A DNA stretch of 64,000 bases from an uncultured Burkholderiales bacterium (GCA_943908475.1 CALTTG010000001.1:124001-188000); one strand, 5' to 3'; shown: positions 18,347 to 27,507, numbered from the stretch's first letter. Notes: generated by a model from the letters alone, not told the origin. Program-made: numbers and translations.

Positions 18347-18460
18347 CTGGCACGCAACTGTTGATGGCCGCTTGACTGGCGAACGGGCGGCCCCCCTGCC
18401 GTTGCAGAAGGTGGCGTCGAGCGTCACCGAGCGCTGATCGACACCTTCTGCGCCACGGGA

Positions 18461-18967
18461 TCAGCGAGCTTCGGCCCCTGGCGCCGGGCAAGCCTGGTTC
18501 ACCCTCAAGCCCTTGAGAAAGGCGCGCCTGACCGTGCCGGCGGTGATGGATGCCGCCACTTTCTTGGAATAGCGCTCTGCGCCAGTGAGCTTGCGCACCC
18601 AAGAGCGGAACGGCACAACGCTTTGTGTGGTGCTGCGCAACGCACTGACCGCGGCTTTCTTGGCCTCATCGGTACCCCGCTCCAGCAGGCTGGGATCGTT
18701 CTCTGAGGGCGGCGCGTCCAGATCCGCCCCCAGCACGGCATCGAGCGCCTGGATGTCGGCCACAAGGCCAGCACACGTGAGGTCAGCCGGCAAGCCATAC
18801 GGCGCTTTCTGGGCCTCTTGAAGCACGGGGGGGATGTCGGCCTGCACCAGGTTGAGGTCACTGAGGGGCGCCGTCGCGGCGTCTTTGACTTGGGCCTGAT
18901 CGCGGGTGGCACAGGCCGTCAGCAGGGTCAGGGTCGCCACCACGACCATCCCATTCACACATCGCAT
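18461..18967 (-). CDS. Putative lipoprotein of unknown function
   Basis: The 168-residue product starts MRCVNGMVVVATLTLLTAC; LTAC is a good lipobox, so the mature protein should begin at Cys19 and be lipid-anchored. AGGGAGA lies 7 bp before the ATG at 18967, which decides this start over the longer open frame. The mature part is Ala-rich and mostly helical with two further cysteines (LTCAGL and a C-terminal VNQACPAPG). I do not recognise the family. It is followed by an about 160-bp convergent gap to rne, and lies 29 bp downstream of the small unknown gene on the same strand. Confidence 0.75.
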   Translation of the reverse strand: MRCVNGMVVVATLTLLTACATRDQAQVKDAATAPLSDLNLVQADIPPVLQEAQKAPYGLPADLTCAGLVADIQALDAVLGADLDAPPSENDPSLLERGTDEAKKAAVSALRSTTQSVVPFRSWVRKLTGAERYSKKVAASITAGTVRRAFLKGLRVNQACPAPGAEAR

Positions 18968-18996
18968 CACAATCTCCCTTGTTGAAATGTTGGGGG

Positions 18997-19422
18997 TCAG
19001 GCTTGAAGACGCGCCTGCAGCCCCAGATGATGCACCTGCGAGCGACGCAGCTTCCAAGCCCTGGCTTGGTCATCCCACAGCCCACCTGCCAGCTGAACCC
19101 GGCGCTTGAGTTGCCGCTCGGACAGCCCGACCTTGATGAACACCCAATCGTCGTCATGCTCGACCGACGATGACTCAGGCGCCGCCTGGGCCACATGGCC
19201 TGTGACGGCTAACTCATCCACTGCCTCCGTCGACTCAGCCGGAACACTGCTGAGCTCGTCAGCGACCAATTCGACCGTCGTGAAGCGTCGGCCGGTCTGC
19301 GGATCGAGCCGTTGACGAACACAGACAAGGGCATCGCCATGTCGCGCCACCCAAGGCTCGGTGCCTGGCACCCCTGGGCTGAGAATTTGAAGGATTTCGC
19401 TCGCTTGGGTTGGAACACTCAT
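18997..19422 (-). CDS. Small protein of unknown function
   Basis: A 141-residue protein without signal peptide or membrane helix. The N-terminal half contains a short beta-like segment (VCVRQRLDPQTGRRFTTVEL), and the C-terminal half reads VFIKVGLSERQLKRRVQLAG followed by a Trp-rich turn (GLWDDQARAWKL). I recall similar proteins in proteobacteria, often lying next to transposon or integrase genes, but I know no function. No mobile element is visible within several kb here. It overlaps nothing and lies between nagZ and the lipoprotein gene on the same strand, 19 bp after nagZ. Confidence 0.7.
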   Translation of the reverse strand: MSVPTQASEILQILSPGVPGTEPWVARHGDALVCVRQRLDPQTGRRFTTVELVADELSSVPAESTEAVDELAVTGHVAQAAPESSSVEHDDDWVFIKVGLSERQLKRRVQLAGGLWDDQARAWKLRRSQVHHLGLQARLQA

Positions 19423-19441
19423 GGCAACGCTCCGTCCAGCA

Positions 19442-20572
19442 TCAGGCAGGCAGCTTGCTCAAGGCCTGCAGATAAGGTCCGTGCACCATGAGCTCATCCC
19501 ATGCCATGGGCGCACTTTGGGGCAAGAGGTCGAGGCGGCGCGCCTCGCTGTCGGCACTGGCTTCCCAAAGGCCTTGGTCCAGCGCCGCCTGCAAGCCGTC
19601 CAACAATGCGTCGACCGGTTTGCCACCATGGAGCGACTGGTTGCACAGCAGCACCAGGTCACAACCTGCATTGAGCGCGGCCAGTGCACCCTGTGTGTGA
19701 CTGCCTGCCACGCTGGCGCCTTCCATGCTCAGGTCGTCACTGAAAATGGCGCCTGTGAAACCCAGTTTCGCACGCAAGATGTCTTGCAACCAACGCTTGG
19801 AGAACCCTGCCGGCGCGGGGTCTACCTTGGGGTAGATGACGTGGGCGGGCATCACGCTGGTCAACACCGTGCTGAGCCATTCGTAAGGCTTGGCATCGTC
19901 CGCCAAGATGGCTTTGAGGCTGCGCTTGTCGACGGGAATCGCCACATGGGAGTCGGCTGCCACAAAGCCATGCCCCGGAAAGTGCTTCCCGCAGTTGGCC
20001 ATGCCGCCCAGCAACAGACCTTGCATCACCGACCGAGCCAAGGTGGTGGCCACGCGTGCATCGGCGTGGAAGGCGCGATCGCCGATCACACCGCTGGGCC
20101 CCCAATCGAGGTCCAGCACCGGGGTGAAGCTCAGGTCAACACCGCATGCCCGCAACTCCGTGGCCAGCACGTAGCCACAAGCGCTGGCCGCGTCCATGGC
20201 CGCCATCGCCCCGTGCCCGACGGGCTTTTTGCCGTCTTGCATCCACATGTCACCCAGCCTGCGCATGGGCGGCAAATGGGTGAAGCCATCGGTCCGGAAA
20301 CGCTGCACGCGTCCACCTTCATGGTCCACGGAAATGAGGACATCAGGCCGGATGCTCTTGATTTCGGCGCACAGGGACGTGACCTGTGCTCGGCTCTGCC
20401 AATTGCGACCGAAGAGAATGAGCCCACCGGTCAGCGGGTGTTGCAGACGGCGGCGATCGTCGGCGTTGAGGCTCAGGCCCTCGATGTCCAAAACCACGGG
20501 GGCGTGCATCACGGCGGGGCGCTGGTTCTTCGGAGTGGGCGCATGCGAAGCGCTGGTGCGGCGAGTGGCCAT
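19442..20572 (-). CDS. nagZ: Beta-N-acetylhexosaminidase (cell-wall recycling)
   Basis: NagZ is a cytosolic GH3 enzyme that removes N-acetylglucosamine from muropeptides during peptidoglycan recycling. The 376-residue protein shows SVDHEGGRVQRFR near 80-93, the family signature CGKHFPGHGFVAADSH near 188-203 with the catalytic-loop His, and the nucleophile Asp in FSDDLSMEGA near 270. The usual length is 340-350, so about 20 N-terminal residues may be extra; MHAPVVLDIEG at 20509 is an alternative start. It is the last of the conserved rnc-era-recO-pdxJ-acpS-nagZ series, 42 bp after acpS. Confidence 0.94.
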   Translation of the reverse strand: MATRRTSASHAPTPKNQRPAVMHAPVVLDIEGLSLNADDRRRLQHPLTGGLILFGRNWQSRAQVTSLCAEIKSIRPDVLISVDHEGGRVQRFRTDGFTHLPPMRRLGDMWMQDGKKPVGHGAMAAMDAASACGYVLATELRACGVDLSFTPVLDLDWGPSGVIGDRAFHADARVATTLARSVMQGLLLGGMANCGKHFPGHGFVAADSHVAIPVDKRSLKAILADDAKPYEWLSTVLTSVMPAHVIYPKVDPAPAGFSKRWLQDILRAKLGFTGAIFSDDLSMEGASVAGSHTQGALAALNAGCDLVLLCNQSLHGGKPVDALLDGLQAALDQGLWEASADSEARRLDLLPQSAPMAWDELMVHGPYLQALSKLPA

Positions 20573-20614
20573 GGGTTGAAAACTCTGAAAAAAATGTGGA
20601 GGGAATGGAAAGAA

Positions 20615-21007
20615 TCAGGTGGCTTCCACCACCACAAAAGCCAGGGCGTGGTCGACTTCATCGGAAATGCTGACGTGCGCCGTCCAATGCCGCTGGGCAA
20701 ACCACGTGGCCAACTCACCATGCAGCACGATCTGGGGACGGCCTTCGTCGGCATGGAGGATTTCGCAGTGGCGCCACGTCATGGGGTGCTGCATGCCCAG
20801 ACCGATCGCCTTGGCGAAGGCCTCTTTGGCCGCGAAGCGGGTCGCCAAGAAGCGCACGCCCCGAGCCGGCACGGTGGCCATGCGATCCTGAAACACCGCC
20901 CATTCGTTGGGCCCCAGCACTTTCTCGGCGAAACGGGGTGTCCGGCGGCGCAGCACCGCGTCGATGCGACGGATGTCACACAGGTCGGTGCCCACCCCCA
21001 CGATCAT
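20615..21007 (-). CDS. acpS: Holo-[acyl-carrier-protein] synthase
   Basis: AcpS transfers the 4'-phosphopantetheine of CoA to a serine of ACP (here the product of acpP at 33063). The 130-residue protein has the magnesium-binding motif GVGTDLCDI at residues 4-12 and the FAAKEAFAKAIG motif near 58-69. It overlaps pdxJ by 4 bp (ATGA), so its translation is probably coupled to pdxJ. The start MIVGVGTDL is the conserved N-terminus. Confidence 0.95.
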   Translation of the reverse strand: MIVGVGTDLCDIRRIDAVLRRRTPRFAEKVLGPNEWAVFQDRMATVPARGVRFLATRFAAKEAFAKAIGLGMQHPMTWRHCEILHADEGRPQIVLHGELATWFAQRHWTAHVSISDEVDHALAFVVVEAT

Positions 21008-21825
21008 GCCCGACGGCTCCGGATGATTTCGGCTTTGAAATCGGTAATCGCTTGGCGCAGCCCCACCAGCAGGGCGTGACCCACCAGCGCATGGCCAATG
21101 TGGAGCTCATCGAGCTCTGGCAAGGCCGCCACGATGGCGGTGCTGCTCGCACGGGCGGCCGGCGGCATCCAAGGCATGTCCGGCCCGGTGTGGCTCAGCG
21201 CCAGCCCATGGCCCGCATGGGTGCGCAAGCCCAGGCTGCGTGCGTGGGCGATGCCGGCACGCAAGCGCGCCAATTCGGCCTGAACCGCCGCATCGTCCTG
21301 AGCCCACCACGCATTGGCCAGCGCGCCAGTGTGCAACTCGACGCAGGGCGCACCGACCTCAGCACTCGCGGTGATCTGGTCCGGGTCGGCGCCAATAAAG
21401 AGGGACACTCGGCTGCCCGATGCGGCCAAGCGCTGGCACGCCGCCTGAACCCGGGCAAATTGACCACGGACATCGAGACCGCCCTCGGTCGTCACCTCTT
21501 GGCGGCGCTCAGGCACCAGGCACACATGCTCGGGCTGAATGCGCTCGATGATGCCGATCATCTCATCGGTGACGGCCGCCTCGAAGTTCAACGGTGCCTT
21601 GATCTGGGCCTTCATTCGGTCGACGTCTTCGTCGCGAATGTGTCGCCGATCTTCGCGCAGATGGAAGGTGATGATGTCAGCCCCCGCCTCGACGGCAACT
21701 TGGGCCAAGGCCACCGGATCGGGATAGAGGCCGCCTCGGGCATTGCGCACCGTGGCGATGTGGTCGATGTTGACCCCCAGCAATGCGCTGGGAGGGGCGG
21801 TCCAGTGAAGGGGCGAGAGGCTCAT
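21004..21825 (-). CDS. pdxJ: Pyridoxine 5'-phosphate synthase
   Basis: PdxJ condenses 1-deoxyxylulose 5-phosphate with 3-amino-2-oxopropyl phosphate, the ring-closing step of vitamin B6 synthesis. The 273-residue TIM-barrel protein has LGVNIDHIATVRNARGG at residues 16-32, ITFHLREDRRHI near 52-63, and GADPDQI, THAGHGL and ELHIGHALVG further on. The last two of these hold the conserved Gly/His residues at the active site. It is about 20 residues longer than usual, mostly at the N-terminus and around AARASSTA. It overlaps recO and acpS by ATGA on either side. Confidence 0.95.
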   Translation of the reverse strand: MSLSPLHWTAPPSALLGVNIDHIATVRNARGGLYPDPVALAQVAVEAGADIITFHLREDRRHIRDEDVDRMKAQIKAPLNFEAAVTDEMIGIIERIQPEHVCLVPERRQEVTTEGGLDVRGQFARVQAACQRLAASGSRVSLFIGADPDQITASAEVGAPCVELHTGALANAWWAQDDAAVQAELARLRAGIAHARSLGLRTHAGHGLALSHTGPDMPWMPPAARASSTAIVAALPELDELHIGHALVGHALLVGLRQAITDFKAEIIRSRRA

Positions 21826-22604
21826 GGTGCTTGGGTGAGGTCCAGCATCAGCTGTCGAGTTCGCAGCGGCTGTGGACCCACATGATAGTGAAGGACAGCA
21901 CGCAACAAGGTGCGCAGATCAGACGAACCTTGGGCACACACCTGAAGCAGGCCTTCCGGCATGGGCGATTCATCCAGTCGCTCAAACACGGGCGCGAGGT
22001 GTCGCTCCAGCTGGGTGAGCAGATGTCCGGGCAACGAGGGGTCGTCGTGCTGCGCTTCGGTGAGGCCCACATCGGGGCGCAAGGTGTAGCGCACCCCTTC
22101 GGCGAGGGCGTGACCACCACTGCTGTGGCGCGACAAATCAGGCAAGTGCCCCAACTGACGCAGCAAGATCAATTCGAAGGCGCGCAACGAAGCGTGCAAG
22201 GTGCCCGCATAGGTCAAGGCGGGCAGCAGGTGGGCATACGCGTCCCACAAGCGAGTCAAGGAGTCATGCCGGGGCAGCAACCGGGTCAACAGTTCGTTGG
22301 CGTAAAACGCCGGCAGCAGCGCGCTGCCCCCGGGCCAGGCCGGCCCCCCGCCCCACTCGGCCAGACGCAACAGCCAGACCTCGACCTCAGGACCCGTCTT
22401 GGCGCCGAAGCCCACCACGATTTGGTGGAAGGGCATCAACACCGGACGCAGCTGGGAATGCGGCCTCTTGGCCCCTTTGGCCACGGCCGACACCCGACCA
22501 TGGTCTCGGGTGAAGAGGTCCACGATCAGGCTGGATTCGCTCCAGTCGTGGCTGTGCAGCACATAGGCCAGCGTGGGTGGCCGATGGACGGTGCGAGAGC
22601 TCAC
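21822..22604 (-). CDS. recO: DNA repair protein RecO
   Basis: RecO loads RecA with RecF and RecR and anneals SSB-coated strands in recombinational repair. The 260-residue protein has the N-terminal OB fold (AYVLHSHDWSESSLIVDLFT, then GRVSAVAKGAKRP near 37-49) and a helical C-terminal part. The zinc-finger cysteines of some RecO proteins are absent, as in E. coli. The start is GTG at 22604, inside a GTGA overlap with the era stop; the 3' end overlaps pdxJ by ATGA. Confidence 0.92.
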   Translation of the reverse strand: MSSRTVHRPPTLAYVLHSHDWSESSLIVDLFTRDHGRVSAVAKGAKRPHSQLRPVLMPFHQIVVGFGAKTGPEVEVWLLRLAEWGGGPAWPGGSALLPAFYANELLTRLLPRHDSLTRLWDAYAHLLPALTYAGTLHASLRAFELILLRQLGHLPDLSRHSSGGHALAEGVRYTLRPDVGLTEAQHDDPSLPGHLLTQLERHLAPVFERLDESPMPEGLLQVCAQGSSDLRTLLRAVLHYHVGPQPLRTRQLMLDLTQAP

Positions 22605-23629
22605 TCGTAGCCGTAGGTGCGCAGTCGGGTGTCGTCGTCGGCCCAGCCGGACCGGACCTTGACCCAGATTTCGACGAAGACTTTGGTGCCCAGCAAACGT
22701 TCGAGCTCCGTGCGAGCTTCGGTGCCAATGCGCTTGAGGCGCTCGCCTTTGTCACCGATCACGATGCCTTTGTGAGAGTCACGCTCGACGATGATGGACG
22801 CGGCCACTTTGACCATGGGCGCAGCGCCCTCACGGGGGGACGGCTCTTCGCCATAGGTGTCGATGATGACGGTCGAGGTGTAGGGCAACTCGTCACCCGT
22901 CAAGCGGAACAGCTTTTCGCGAATGATTTCGCTGGCGAGAAAACGGTCCGTGCGGTCGGTCAATGCCTCTTGGTCGTACCACCAGGCCTGTTGCGGCAAA
23001 TAGGGCCGCACGATGCCCGCCAAGCGCCGGATGTCGTCTTGCTTGTGAGACGACATGGGCACGAACTCGGCGAACTTGAACTTCTGCTGCATGGTCTGCA
23101 GCCAAGGCAGCAAGTCGGTTCGGCGCTGGATGGTGTCGAGCTTGTTGGCCACCAACATGACCGGCTTGTCCGCTGGCATCAGGGCCAATACCTTCTCGTC
23201 GTCGGCCGAAAAACGGCCCGCCTCGACAAGGAACAGCACCACATCGACATCCGACAAAGTGCCTTGCACCGTCTTGTTGAGGTTGCGGTTCAAGGCCGCC
23301 GTGCCACGGGCAACGTGGCGGGTCTGGAAGCCCGGCGTGTCCACGAAGACGAACTGGGTGTCACCCTCAGTGCGAATCCCGGTGATGCGATGCCGTGTGG
23401 TCTGCGCCTTGTTCGACGTGATGGACACCTTCTGGCCCACCAGCGCATTCATGAGCGTGGACTTGCCCACATTCGGGCGCCCCACGATGGCGATGACGCC
23501 GCAGCGCTGTTGCTCGACGGGCACGCCCGCGTCATCGCCCTGCCCCTTCTTGGCCATGGCCAAGTTGGCCAGCATGGCGTCGAGGTCGGGGTTGTTTGGA
23601 TCGGGTTCGTTGGCAGACATCGGGACCAT
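22601..23629 (-). CDS. era: GTPase Era
   Basis: Era is an essential GTPase that binds the 3' end of 16S rRNA and assists 30S subunit assembly. The 342-residue protein has a charged N-terminal tail of about 40 residues, then G1 GRPNVGKST near 51-59, G3 DTPGF near 98, G4 NKLD near 164, and the C-terminal KH domain (VIGDKGERLKRIG near 286-298). The ATG at 23629 forms TGATG with the rnc stop, preceded by AGAAG; a second ATG at 23620 is possible. Coupling of rnc and era is conserved in many bacteria. Confidence 0.96.
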   Translation of the reverse strand: MVPMSANEPDPNNPDLDAMLANLAMAKKGQGDDAGVPVEQQRCGVIAIVGRPNVGKSTLMNALVGQKVSITSNKAQTTRHRITGIRTEGDTQFVFVDTPGFQTRHVARGTAALNRNLNKTVQGTLSDVDVVLFLVEAGRFSADDEKVLALMPADKPVMLVANKLDTIQRRTDLLPWLQTMQQKFKFAEFVPMSSHKQDDIRRLAGIVRPYLPQQAWWYDQEALTDRTDRFLASEIIREKLFRLTGDELPYTSTVIIDTYGEEPSPREGAAPMVKVAASIIVERDSHKGIVIGDKGERLKRIGTEARTELERLLGTKVFVEIWVKVRSGWADDDTRLRTYGYE

Positions 23630-24345
23630 CACTTCTGAACGGGGGCATCGCCTTCGAGGCGATCCAGCGCCTTTTGGGCAGCCACTTGTTCGGCCGCACG
23701 GCGAGAAGGGCCTTCGCCCAACACCGTCCAGCCACGGGCAACCACCTCGCACGCGACCACGAAAATCTGTTCGTGGGCCTTGCCGCGGGTGGCATCAATT
23801 CGGTATTTGGGCAGTGCGAGTTTGCGCCCCTGCAGCCATTCCTGCAAGGCAGTCTTGGCGTCCTTGCGCCAGACCTCGGCCGTGGTTTGCCCTACCAGGG
23901 GCTCGAACTGTCGGAACACCAAAGCGCGTGCGTCGTCGAAGCCGCCGTCCAGGTAGACCGCACCGATCAAGGCTTCCAAGGCATCGGCCAAGATGGAGGG
24001 TCGCTGGGCGCCACCTCCTTTGGCTTCGCCCTCGCTCATGCGCATGGCTTCGGGCAACTTCAGCCCCAACGCCAATTTGTGCAGGGTGTCCTGGCGCACC
24101 AAGTGCGCGCGCACCCGGGTCAACTCACCTTCGTCGTGCTGATGGAACTGCCGGAACAACAGGTCAGACACGGCCAGGTTCAGCACCGAATCCCCCAGAA
24201 ACTCCAGGCGCTCGTTCTGTTCCAGCCCGAAGCTTTTGTGGGTCACGGCGCGCTGCAGCAGTGCGCCATCTTTGAAAACGTAGCCCAGGCGCTGCTGCAA
24301 CGCCATCAGGGCTGGGGCAGGCGCGGCCTTGCCGCTGGAACTCAC
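23629..24345 (-). CDS. rnc: Ribonuclease III
   Basis: RNase III cuts double-stranded RNA, including rRNA precursors. The 238-residue protein has the signature ERLEFLGDSVLNLAVSD near 45-61, the second acidic cluster ADALEALIGAVYLDGG near 119-134, and a C-terminal dsRNA-binding domain (about 160-232, ending AAEQVAAQKALDRL). The start is a GTG in a GTGA overlap with the DUF4845 gene, and its stop overlaps era by one base. RNase III often regulates its own operon; no stem could be assigned here. Confidence 0.96.
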   Translation of the reverse strand: MSSSGKAAPAPALMALQQRLGYVFKDGALLQRAVTHKSFGLEQNERLEFLGDSVLNLAVSDLLFRQFHQHDEGELTRVRAHLVRQDTLHKLALGLKLPEAMRMSEGEAKGGGAQRPSILADALEALIGAVYLDGGFDDARALVFRQFEPLVGQTTAEVWRKDAKTALQEWLQGRKLALPKYRIDATRGKAHEQIFVVACEVVARGWTVLGEGPSRRAAEQVAAQKALDRLEGDAPVQK

Positions 24346-24716
24346 TTCGATTGACCTTTGAACTTGATGAGCAGGAACACCGGGCCCATCAGCTCGATTT
24401 CCTTGTCGTACGCGAAGCTGACCACGATGCGATCATCTTCTTTGGTGATCTCGAGGTCGTTGGCCGTGATGGACTCGATGCCGTATTCGGTCTGCTTGAA
24501 CCGGTTGAACGCAGAGCGAATCTCGGGGACGCTGTTGCCCCCCTCGCGAGAGATCTTGGTCACCAGCCGACTGAGGTTCTGGTATTCCATGTAGGCGGGG
24601 ATCACCTTGATGCTGAGCAAGGCGCCAAAACCAATGACGATGCCCCAAAACAAGAGCCCAACCAGGCTGATGCCGCGCTGAAGCCGGGGCAGACGGGAGG
24701 AAGGTTGCACGCTCAT
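24342..24716 (-). CDS. DUF4845 single-pass membrane protein
   Basis: A 124-residue protein with one N-terminal membrane helix (ISLVGLLFWGIVIGFGALLS, about residues 16-35), resembling a pilin-like leader anchor, and a small periplasmic domain. It matches the DUF4845 family regularly found between lepB and rnc in betaproteobacteria and pseudomonads. The role is unknown; the position suggests a link to protein export or RNA processing, but that is only context. The ATG at 24716 lies 11 bp after lepB; the longer frame from 24773 would overlap lepB. Confidence 0.87.
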   Translation of the reverse strand: MSVQPSSRLPRLQRGISLVGLLFWGIVIGFGALLSIKVIPAYMEYQNLSRLVTKISREGGNSVPEIRSAFNRFKQTEYGIESITANDLEITKEDDRIVVSFAYDKEIELMGPVFLLIKFKGQSK

Positions 24717-24727
24717 GAACACCCCAC

Positions 24728-25699
24728 TCAATGGAAGAAGCCAATGCGCTTGAGATCGCCGAAGTTCATCCACACCATGAAGGCCTTGCCTACGATGTTT
24801 TGCTCGGGCACAAAACCCCAGAATCGGCTGTCTTGCGAATTGTCTCGGTTGTCGCCCATGGCAAAGAAGTGGCCATCAGGCACCTTGCACACCACACCCT
24901 CACCGCTGTAGCGACACTGGTCGCGGAACGGGAACGGCTCGATCGAAGGCTCGGGAATGTAGGGCGGACGATCCTTGTCGACCAAAATCCGGTGAGGCTT
25001 GCCACCCAGCGACTCGCTGAACTGCAAGTTGTACTTCATGCTCTCTTCGTCGTAGAACTCATCGAGGGCTTGGGTGTCCAGCACCTTGCCGTTGATGGCC
25101 AGCTTCTTGTTGAGGTAAGACACCTCATCGCCCGGTACCGCCACCACGCGCTTGATGTAGTCAATGCTTGGGTTGACCGGGTAGCGAAACACAATCACAT
25201 CGCCCCGCTCGGGCTTGTGATTGCCGACCACCAGTTGGTTGATGACCGGCAGTCGAATGCCGTAGTGAAACTTGTTCACCAAGATCAAATCGCCCACCAG
25301 CAAAGTCGGAATCATCGACCCAGACGGGATCTTGAAGGGCTCGAACAGGAAGGAGCGCATGAAGAACACGGCGCAGATGACCGGAAACAACCCGGCGGTC
25401 CAGTCCAGCCACCAGGGCTGCATCAACAACCGGGCCTTGGCCTCTTCCACATTGACGTCGACCTCATTGATGCCCTGTGCGGCGAGTTGCGCGCGACGCG
25501 CATGGGCCTCTTCGCTCAGTTTGGCTGCAGCGGCTTGGCGTGCCGGCGCAAACTTGTAGCGCTCGGCCAGCCAATACACAAAGGTCACCACCGTCAGCGT
25601 GAACAGCACCAGGGCAAAGTTACCCTGCCAATGTCCCAGGTACCAACCTCCCAGGTACGCGAACAACCCCGCGTACAACAGACCTGTGATCAGACTCAT
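24728..25699 (-). CDS. lepB: Signal peptidase I
   Basis: LepB removes signal peptides from exported proteins at the periplasmic face of the inner membrane. The 323-residue protein has two N-terminal membrane helices (about residues 3-22 and 100-120, flanking a charged cytoplasmic loop). The catalytic serine is in PSGSMIPTLLVGD near 131-143, the general-base lysine is in DYIKRVVAVPGDE near 188-200, and the family motif is GDNRDNSQDSRFWGFV near 287-302. The ATG at 25699 forms TGATG with the lepA stop, so the two are translationally coupled; the frame upstream to 25834 lies within lepA and is rejected. Confidence 0.96.
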   Translation of the reverse strand: MSLITGLLYAGLFAYLGGWYLGHWQGNFALVLFTLTVVTFVYWLAERYKFAPARQAAAAKLSEEAHARRAQLAAQGINEVDVNVEEAKARLLMQPWWLDWTAGLFPVICAVFFMRSFLFEPFKIPSGSMIPTLLVGDLILVNKFHYGIRLPVINQLVVGNHKPERGDVIVFRYPVNPSIDYIKRVVAVPGDEVSYLNKKLAINGKVLDTQALDEFYDEESMKYNLQFSESLGGKPHRILVDKDRPPYIPEPSIEPFPFRDQCRYSGEGVVCKVPDGHFFAMGDNRDNSQDSRFWGFVPEQNIVGKAFMVWMNFGDLKRIGFFH

Positions 25700-27507
25700 C
25701 AATCTTCCACTTGAAGAATGGCCAGGAAAGCTTCTTGCGGCACCTCGACGGAGCCAATCTGCTTCATGCGTTTCTTGCCGGCCTTTTGTTTTTCGAGCAA
25801 CTTGCGCTTGCGGCTGATGTCGCCACCATAGCATTTTGCCAGCACGTTCTTGCGCAACGCCTTGATGTTCTCCCGCGCGATGATGTTGCCGCCGATGGCC
25901 GCCTGAATGGCGACGTCGTACATCTGGCGCGGGATCTGTTCGCGCATTTTGGCGGCCACGGCACGCCCACGGTAGGCACTCTGCGCACGGTGAACGATGA
26001 TGGACAGCGCGTCCACGCGATCGCCGTTGATCAGGAGATCGACCTTGACGACGTCAGAGGCGCGGTACTCCTTGAACTCATAATCCATCGACGCATACCC
26101 ACGCGACACCGACTTGAGCTTGTCAAAGAAGTCCAACACGATTTCGGCCAACGGCATGTCGTACGTCAGCATGACTTGGCGACCGTGGTAGGCCATGTTC
26201 AGCTGCACACCCCGCTTGACGTTGGCCAGCGTCATCACCGGGCCCACATAGTCCTGAGGCATGTACAGGTGAACGGTGACGATGGGTTCGCGGATCTCGT
26301 TGATGCGCGCGACTTCTGGCATCTTGGAGGGGTTCTCCACCTCGATGATGTCGCCACCGTTGAGCTCGACCTGATACACCACGCTGGGGGCCGTGGTGAT
26401 GAGGTCTTGGTCGAACTCTCGCTCCAGGCGTTCTTGCACGATCTCCATGTGCAACAACCCCAGAAAGCCGCAACGGAAGCCAAAGCCCAGCGCCTGCGAC
26501 ACCTCGGGCTCGTAACGCAGCGAGCTGTCGTTGAGCTTGAGCTTTTCGAGGGCGTCGCGCAATTGGTCGTACTCGCTGGCCTCCGTGGGATACAAGCCTG
26601 CAAACACCTGAGGCTGAATCTCCTTGAAACCGGGCAAGGCTTCGGACGCTGGGCCGGCGTTGTTGGGCAGTTTCTTTTCCAGGGTGACGGTGTCGCCCAC
26701 CTTCGCGGCCGCCAATTCCTTGATGCCGGCAATGATGAAGCCCACCTCACCGGCACGCAGCTCGTCACGGGGCGTGGACTTGGGCGTGAACACACCGAGG
26801 TGCTCCGCCGGGTACACCGTGTTGGTGGCCATCATGCGGATGCGTTCGCCCTTTTTGAGCACACCGTCGACCACCCGCACCAGCATCACGACGCCCACGT
26901 AGTTGTCGAACCACGCGTCGATGATCATCGCGCGCAGCGGGCCGTCGATGTCACCTTTGGGCGGCGGCATCTTGGCCACCACCGCCTCGAGGATGTCGTC
27001 GATGCCCATGCCCGTTTTGGCCGAGCAGGGGATGCCATCCGTCGCATCGATGCCGATGACGTCTTCGATCTCTTCCTTGGCACGCTCAGGATCGGCCTGA
27101 GGCAAATCCATCTTGTTGAGCACGGGCACCACTTCCACACCCAGATCCAGCGCGGTGTAGCAGTTGGCCACGGTCTGCGCCTCGACCCCCTGGCTGGCAT
27201 CGACCACCAGCAGCGCGCCCTCGCACGCCGACAGTGAACGGCTGACCTCGTAGGAAAAGTCCACGTGGCCCGGTGTGTCGATCAGGTTCAGGTTGTACAC
27301 CTTACCGTCGCGAGCCTTGTACTGCAGCGAAGCCGTCTGGGCCTTGATGGTGATGCCGCGCTCTTTCTCGATGTCCATCGAGTCGAGCACCTGGGCTTCC
27401 ATTTCGCGGTCGCTGAGGCCGCCACATCGCTGGATGATGCGATCGGCCAGGGTCGATTTACCGTGGTCGATGTGGGCAATGATCGAAAAATTGCGAATGT
27501 GATTCAT
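25699..27507 (-). CDS. lepA: Elongation factor 4
   Basis: LepA/EF4 is a ribosome-associated GTPase with a role in translation fidelity, initiation or 30S biogenesis under stress. At 602 residues it has the usual length. G1 is AHIDHGKST at residues 11-19, G2/G3 DTPGHVDF near 79, G4 NKMD near 133, and the LepA-specific C-terminal domain ends KRKLLEKQKAGKKRMKQIGS. The start MNHIRNFSIIAHIDHGKS is the conserved family N-terminus. The frame stays open 47 codons upstream. There is no Shine-Dalgarno: eight T residues and a hairpin abut the ATG directly (see separate entry). Confidence 0.97.
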   Translation of the reverse strand: MNHIRNFSIIAHIDHGKSTLADRIIQRCGGLSDREMEAQVLDSMDIEKERGITIKAQTASLQYKARDGKVYNLNLIDTPGHVDFSYEVSRSLSACEGALLVVDASQGVEAQTVANCYTALDLGVEVVPVLNKMDLPQADPERAKEEIEDVIGIDATDGIPCSAKTGMGIDDILEAVVAKMPPPKGDIDGPLRAMIIDAWFDNYVGVVMLVRVVDGVLKKGERIRMMATNTVYPAEHLGVFTPKSTPRDELRAGEVGFIIAGIKELAAAKVGDTVTLEKKLPNNAGPASEALPGFKEIQPQVFAGLYPTEASEYDQLRDALEKLKLNDSSLRYEPEVSQALGFGFRCGFLGLLHMEIVQERLEREFDQDLITTAPSVVYQVELNGGDIIEVENPSKMPEVARINEIREPIVTVHLYMPQDYVGPVMTLANVKRGVQLNMAYHGRQVMLTYDMPLAEIVLDFFDKLKSVSRGYASMDYEFKEYRASDVVKVDLLINGDRVDALSIIVHRAQSAYRGRAVAAKMREQIPRQMYDVAIQAAIGGNIIARENIKALRKNVLAKCYGGDISRKRKLLEKQKAGKKRMKQIGSVEVPQEAFLAILQVED

